NCBI RefSeq assembly: GCF_023897065.1
Contig: NZ_JAMHIV010000030.1
Span: 1 to 64,000 of the forward strand
Direction of reading: 5' to 3'
Length of the DNA: 64,000 bases
DNA from: Crossiella sp. SN42
GTDB taxonomy: Bacteria; Actinomycetota; Actinomycetes; Mycobacteriales; Pseudonocardiaceae
Of the stretch, positions 59,733-64,000 are shown piece after piece. The translations under genes and the position numbers were made by a program. Within the stretch, counting starts at the first letter, position 1. The number at the start of each line of letters is the position of its first letter. The notes under the pieces were generated by a model. The model saw only the letters and a list, made by a program, of their open reading frames with translations. It was not told the origin of the DNA and made no database searches.

Positions 59733-61723
59733 CCGTCAGCTCCTCGCCTGAGCACCACGCAGCCACCGGGCGGCAGCTCCCGCACCTCGGTCCCGGTGAG
59801 CAGGTCGTGCGCGGCCGCGGGCAGCGGCACCGGCTCGGCGCGGTGGTTGAGCAGGAAGTGCCAGCGGCGGCCGTCCCCGGCGCGGCGGGTGACCGCCTCC
59901 ACGCCCGGCGGCAGGCCCGGCAGGTCGGGGCCCACGCCGGTCTCGGTCAGCAGCCGGGTGATCAGCGCGGCGTATCCGGGGTCGTCCAGGCGGGTGGACA
60001 GGTACCAGCCCTGGCCGAACTCGAAGCGGTGCCGGGTCAGCGCCGGGACCCCGGCCAGCATGCCGTGGGTGTAGGCCAGCACCGGCTCCGCGCGCCCGGC
60101 GCTCAGGAGCTCGCTCCAGGCGGTGGCCGTCGAGCCGTCGGAGAGCACGATCCGCTCGTCCCGGCCCAGCGGCCGGTGTTCCTCCACCCGGATGCCCAGC
60201 GTCTCGCGCAGCGGCTCGGCCGGGTAGCCGCCGAGCCGGGCGTGCATGCGCTCGTCGAGCACGCCGCTGAAGTGCTGGACCAGCAGCGTGCCGCCATCGG
60301 CGACGTACCGGCGCAGGTTCACCGCCCCGGCCTCGGAGAGCAGCGCCAGCGCCGGGGCCAGCACCAGCCGGTAGCCGCTGAGGTCGGCTTCCGGATGCGC
60401 GAAGTCGGCGGTGACGCCGGCGTCCCACAGCGCGCGGTGCGCCCGCCGCAGCGCCGCGTGGTAGTCCAGCTCGGGCGAGGGCAGCCCGTCGGACTCCAGC
60501 GCCCACCAGGCGTCGGAGTCGTGCAGCACGGCCACCTCGGCGGTGACCGTGGACCCGGCCAGCTCGGCCAGCCGGGCGACCGCGGCACCGGTCTCGGTCA
60601 CCTCACGGAAGATCCGGCTGTCCGGACCCGCGTGCGGGACCATCGCCGAGTGCCACTGCTCGGCGCCGGCCTTGGACTGCCGCCACTGGAAGAACAGCGC
60701 GCCCTCCGAACCGCGCGCGATGTGCCCGAGGGAGTGCCGCAGGATCTCCCCCGGTTCCTTGTGCAGGGTCCGATCACCGGCGTAGACGGTGTTGGTGCCC
60801 TGTTCCATCAGCAGCCAGGGCCGTCCACCGGCGAAGGAGCGGGCGCGGTCCGCGCCGAAGGCGGTGTCCGCGGCCGCGTCCAGGCCGGGCGCGGCCGGGT
60901 AGTGGTCGATGGCGACCAGGTCCACCTCCCGGCCCAGCGCCCACAGGTCCACGTTCTGGTAGCCGGGCAGCATCAGGTTGGTCGTCACCGGCCGGTCGCT
61001 GTGCGCGCGGATCGCCTCGCGCTGCTCCCGGTAGGCGGCGACCACCTCGTCGGAGAAGAACCGGCGGAAGTCCAGCGCCTGCCCCGGATTGTGGTGCCAC
61101 TGGGTCGCCCGCGGCGGCAGGATCTGGTCCCAGCTGGTGTAGTGCTGGCTCCAGAACGCGGTGCCCCACGCCTCGTTGAGCGCGTCCAGGGAGCCGTGCC
61201 GGGCCACCAGCCACGCGCGGAAGGCGGCGGCGGTGTGCTCGCACCAGCACAGCGTCACGTACTCGTTGTGCACGTGCCACAGCGCCACCGCCGGGTGGTC
61301 ACCATAGCGTTGCGCGAGCGCGGAAGCGATCCGCCTGGCCGCCTCGCGGTAGGCCGGGGCAGCCAGGCAGTAGGTGTCCCGGCTGCCGTGCACCAGCCTG
61401 GTGCCGTCGGCGGAGACCGGCAGCGCGTCCGGGTGGGCCAGGGTGAACCACGGCGGCGGGGAGGCCGTCGGGGTGGCCAGGTCCACGGCGATCCCGTTGG
61501 CGTGCAACCGGTCCAGGTGGGCGTCCAGCCAGCCGAAGTCGTAGCGGCCCTCCTCCGGTTCCAGCAGGGCCCAGGAGAACACGCCCACCGTGGCCAGGTT
61601 GACCCCGGCCCGGCGCATCAGCTCGTCGTCCTCCTTCCACACCGGCTCGTCCCACTGCTCGGGGTTGTAGTCCCCGCCGAAGGCCAGCCCGCCGAGCCGG
61701 TCGACCAGGCGACGGGTGCTCAC
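59729..61723 (-). CDS. GH42 beta-galactosidase
   Basis: This 664-residue enzyme has the GH42 three-domain layout: GGDYNPEQW at the start, the acid/base Glu in WHVHNEY, and the nucleophile Glu in LLMEQGTN. It lacks a signal peptide and would remove galactose from intracellular oligosaccharides. GTG 61723 overlaps the GH31 stop (GTGA), so it is co-translated with the alpha-xylosidase-like enzyme. Confidence 0.92.
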   Translation of the reverse strand: MSTRRLVDRLGGLAFGGDYNPEQWDEPVWKEDDELMRRAGVNLATVGVFSWALLEPEEGRYDFGWLDAHLDRLHANGIAVDLATPTASPPPWFTLAHPDALPVSADGTRLVHGSRDTYCLAAPAYREAARRIASALAQRYGDHPAVALWHVHNEYVTLCWCEHTAAAFRAWLVARHGSLDALNEAWGTAFWSQHYTSWDQILPPRATQWHHNPGQALDFRRFFSDEVVAAYREQREAIRAHSDRPVTTNLMLPGYQNVDLWALGREVDLVAIDHYPAAPGLDAAADTAFGADRARSFAGGRPWLLMEQGTNTVYAGDRTLHKEPGEILRHSLGHIARGSEGALFFQWRQSKAGAEQWHSAMVPHAGPDSRIFREVTETGAAVARLAELAGSTVTAEVAVLHDSDAWWALESDGLPSPELDYHAALRRAHRALWDAGVTADFAHPEADLSGYRLVLAPALALLSEAGAVNLRRYVADGGTLLVQHFSGVLDERMHARLGGYPAEPLRETLGIRVEEHRPLGRDERIVLSDGSTATAWSELLSAGRAEPVLAYTHGMLAGVPALTRHRFEFGQGWYLSTRLDDPGYAALITRLLTETGVGPDLPGLPPGVEAVTRRAGDGRRWHFLLNHRAEPVPLPAAAHDLLTGTEVRELPPGGCVVLRRGADG

Positions 61724-63756
61724 GACTCCGCCAGCACCGGCAGCCGCGCGTCGTCGCGCAGGAACAGCGGGATGCGCTCGATCGGGGCCGCCACGGTCAC
61801 CGTCTGACCGCCCGCGTGTTCCGCTCCGGTCCACGCGTCGGTCCACCGCGCGCCCGCGGGCAGGTGCACGGCGCGCTCGCGGGCGCCCGCCTCGGTGACG
61901 GGTGCGACGAGCAGGTCGGGGCCGAGCAGGAACTCGTCCTCGACCAGCCAGGACCGCGGGTCGTCCGGGAACTCCAGGAACAGCGGCCGCATCGGCGGCA
62001 GACCGGTCTCCGCGGCGGTGCGCATCTGCTCCATCACGTACGGGCGCAGGCGTTCCCGCAGCCGCAGGTGCTCGGCCAGGATCGGGTAGGCCTCCTCGCC
62101 GTAGGACCAGACCTCGTTGGCCAGCCCGGTCATCGCCGGTTCCAGGACCTGTTCGGAGCCGCGGAAGCCGTGCAGCCGGAACAGCGGGCAGAAGGTCCCG
62201 TACTGGAACCAGCGCACCAGCACCTCGCGGTAGGCGGGATCATCGGGATCGCCGCCGTGGAAGCCGCCGATGTCCGTGGTCCACCACGGGATTCCGGACA
62301 TCATCACGTTCAGTCCGGCCTTGATCTGGGTGCGCAGCGAGGCGAAGTCGGTGGCGATGTCGCCGGACCACAGCGCCGCGCCGTAGCGCTGCGCGCCGGC
62401 CCAGGTGGAGCGGTTGAGCGAGATGATCTCGTTCTCCCCCACTGCGCGCAGGCCGTCGTGCACCATGCGGGCGTTCTCGCGGGGGTAGAGGTTGCCGACC
62501 TCCAGGCCGGGCCCGGCGTGGTAGCGCAGGCCGTTCTGGTGGCCGGGCTTGAGCTCCGGTTCGCCCGCGTCCAGCCAGAAGACCGTGATGCCGAGCTCCT
62601 GGTAGTGCCTGCGCAGCCGCTCCCAGACGAACTCGCGGGCCTCCGGGTTGGTCGCGTCGTAGAAGGCGACCTGGGCGGAGTAGGCGCCCAGGCCCTTGTC
62701 CGGCCAGTCGGCATGCGCCATCGGCCCGTACTCGGTGCCGATGAACAGGCCCTGGTCCAGCATGGCGTGGTAGTTCTCGCTGGCCGGGCTGACCGAGGGC
62801 CAGACCGAGACCATCAGCTTGACGCCCATCTCGGCCAGCTCGCGGACCATGCCGGCCGGGTCCGGCCACTCGGCCGGGTCGAACCGCCACTCGCCGAGGT
62901 GGGTCCAGTGGAAGAAGTCGCAGACGATCACCGACAGCGGCAGGCCGCGCCGCCGGTGCTCGCGGGCGACCTCCAGGAGCTCCTCCTGGGTGCGGTAGCG
63001 CAGCTTGCACTGCCAGAAACCCGAGGCCCACTCGGGCAGTTCGGGGGCGTGGCCGGTCGCGTCGGCGTAGCGGCGCAGCACTTCGGCGGGCTGACCGGCG
63101 GTGATCCAGTAGTCGATCTGGCGGGCGCTGTCGGCGACCCAGCGGGTGCCGGTCTCGGCCAGCTCCACCCGGCCGATGGCCGGTGAGTTCCACAGCAGGC
63201 CGTAACCCCGGTTGGAGATCAGCACCGGGATGGTGACCTCGCCGTTGCGCTGCACCAGGTCGACGACCGCGCCCTTCTGGTTGAACAGGCCGTGGGTGTG
63301 CTGGCCGAGGCCGTGCAGCCGTTCTCCCGGGTAGGCGCGGAAACGCTGCTCCAGCCGGTGGTAGCCGTTGCCGGTGGCGGTGGCCAGTCGCGGGCCCGGC
63401 CACCAGAAGTGGGCGGGCTGCTCGGCGAGCAGTTCCGTGCCGTCGGCGGTGCGCAGGAAGGTCAGCCTGCCCGCGGTCGGGGACAGCTCAGGGGTGAGCA
63501 GGCCTTCGCTGTCGGCGTCGATGCGGACCGTGATCTCGCCGTTGACCAGGATCGCGTGGTGCTCGGCGAGGGTGATCTCCGGCTTGCCGCCCTCCGGCGG
63601 CGCGTCCAGCAGCGCGCCGGGCAGGTCTGCCAGCAGCGGTCCGCCGGGGGTGGCCCTGACCCGGACGGCGTCCGGGCCCCACGCCTCCACGCGCAGGGTC
63701 TCGCCTTTGGCGCGCCATTCCAGGGCGTCACCGAGGTCTCGGAAGTGCGGGGACAT
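61720..63756 (-). CDS. GH31 alpha-xylosidase (YicI-like)
   Basis: This 678-residue GH31 enzyme has the nucleophile Asp in VFWLDAGEPE and the acid/base Asp in ALWSGDIATDF. The FWQCKLRYRTQEELL and VIVCDFFHWTHLGEWRF regions are typical of YicI-type alpha-xylosidases rather than alpha-glucosidases. With GH42, GH43 and a secreted GH5 it fits xyloglucan breakdown. ATG 63756 has GAGGAGCG upstream; an in-frame GTG at 63804, overlapping the LacI gene stop, is also possible. Confidence 0.9.
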   Translation of the reverse strand: MSPHFRDLGDALEWRAKGETLRVEAWGPDAVRVRATPGGPLLADLPGALLDAPPEGGKPEITLAEHHAILVNGEITVRIDADSEGLLTPELSPTAGRLTFLRTADGTELLAEQPAHFWWPGPRLATATGNGYHRLEQRFRAYPGERLHGLGQHTHGLFNQKGAVVDLVQRNGEVTIPVLISNRGYGLLWNSPAIGRVELAETGTRWVADSARQIDYWITAGQPAEVLRRYADATGHAPELPEWASGFWQCKLRYRTQEELLEVAREHRRRGLPLSVIVCDFFHWTHLGEWRFDPAEWPDPAGMVRELAEMGVKLMVSVWPSVSPASENYHAMLDQGLFIGTEYGPMAHADWPDKGLGAYSAQVAFYDATNPEAREFVWERLRRHYQELGITVFWLDAGEPELKPGHQNGLRYHAGPGLEVGNLYPRENARMVHDGLRAVGENEIISLNRSTWAGAQRYGAALWSGDIATDFASLRTQIKAGLNVMMSGIPWWTTDIGGFHGGDPDDPAYREVLVRWFQYGTFCPLFRLHGFRGSEQVLEPAMTGLANEVWSYGEEAYPILAEHLRLRERLRPYVMEQMRTAAETGLPPMRPLFLEFPDDPRSWLVEDEFLLGPDLLVAPVTEAGARERAVHLPAGARWTDAWTGAEHAGGQTVTVAAPIERIPLFLRDDARLPVLAES

Positions 63757-63801
63757 GCGGCGCTCCTCGCGCTCGGGGATGGTGGGGTTCAGCGGTGGCG
63801 T

Positions 63802-64000
63802 CACGGGTGTGCGGCCAGTCGTGGTGCGGGACCGGTGCTCTCCCGGACGGTCAGGACCGGGTCCAGCAGCACCAGCTCGTCCTCCGGCCGCGAGTCGCGG
63901 GTGGCCGTGGCGAGCCTGCTCATCAGCTGGTCCACGGCCACCCGGCCGAGCTCCTTGGCCGGGCCGGTCACCGCGGTGAGCCGGGGCGCGTACTGCTCGA
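63802..64000 (-). CDS. LacI-family regulator, C-terminal part (runs off the right edge)
   Basis: Only the last 65 codons are present. The frame contains LGRVAVDQLMSRLA and LLDPVLTVRESTGPAP, the standard C-terminus of LacI/GalR repressors. It lies directly upstream of and overlaps or adjoins the GH31 gene, so it is the likely sugar-responsive repressor of the glycoside-hydrolase operon. The DNA-binding end is outside the window. Confidence 0.85.

Overview
The window is about 73% G+C, has strongly G/C-ending codons, many GTG starts and many 1-4 nt stop/start overlaps. That is typical of a filamentous actinomycete. The style fits Pseudonocardiales or Streptomycetales, but I cannot name the genus. 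No rRNA, tRNA, insertion sequence or CRISPR array was seen.

Most of the window (about 1.9-54.1 kb) is one large aromatic-polyketide gene cluster. Its core is a minus-strand operon (36562 down to 24306). It encodes a luciferase-like oxidoreductase, TcmI-type cyclase, cupin cyclase, KS-alpha, KS-beta/CLF, ACP, aromatase/cyclase, a DUF1772-type membrane protein, ketoreductase, two ABM monooxygenases, a PEP-synthase/rifampin-phosphotransferase-like enzyme, two glycosyltransferases and a methyltransferase. The combination of TcmI cyclase, cupin, C19-type ketoreductase and paired ABM oxygenases is that of pentangular polyphenols (pradimicin/griseorhodin type). Around it lie four more glycosyltransferases (six in all), deoxysugar genes (2,3-dehydratase, 3-ketoreductase, PLP 3-dehydratase, 4-ketoreductases, a rhamnose-4-epimerase-like protein, a sugar aminotransferase), four methyltransferases outside the operon, two P450s, a flavin monooxygenase, an amidohydrolase-type decarboxylase, a free-standing A-PCP-C NRPS, a sulfotransferase with an APS-kinase fusion, and a DrrAB-like exporter. 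The expected product is a heavily glycosylated aromatic polyketide that may also be sulfated and aminoacylated. I cannot match it to a named compound. The sugar genes lack the glucose-1-phosphate thymidylyltransferase and 4,6-dehydratase, so these are presumably encoded elsewhere.

Regulation is unusually legible. An AfsR-type SARP (52768-50927) lies at the right side. At least seven, possibly twelve, operon starts carry three heptads (typically ending CAG) on an 11-bp period, followed after exactly 10 nt by a -10 hexamer. In several cases the start codon follows 6-7 nt later, implying leaderless mRNA. These boxes run from the exporter/glycosyltransferase junction (3.7 kb) to the sugar aminotransferase (54.1 kb) and so outline the cluster. 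A MarR repressor gene (41885-41415) and the membrane-protein/sulfotransferase pair share a second promoter element.

Inside the cluster, at 5.0-9.1 kb, is an unrelated insertion: a GHKL-ATPase protein with a repeat-rich C-terminus of the bacterial conflict-system type, plus a small tautomerase-like gene. To the left are a fasciclin lipoprotein gene and a decayed AfsR fragment. To the right (54.3-64 kb) are a secreted HAF-repeat protein and a LacI-linked operon of GH31, GH42, GH43, GH5-CBM_X2-CBM46 and CE2 genes, which looks like a xyloglucan-utilisation locus running off the right edge.
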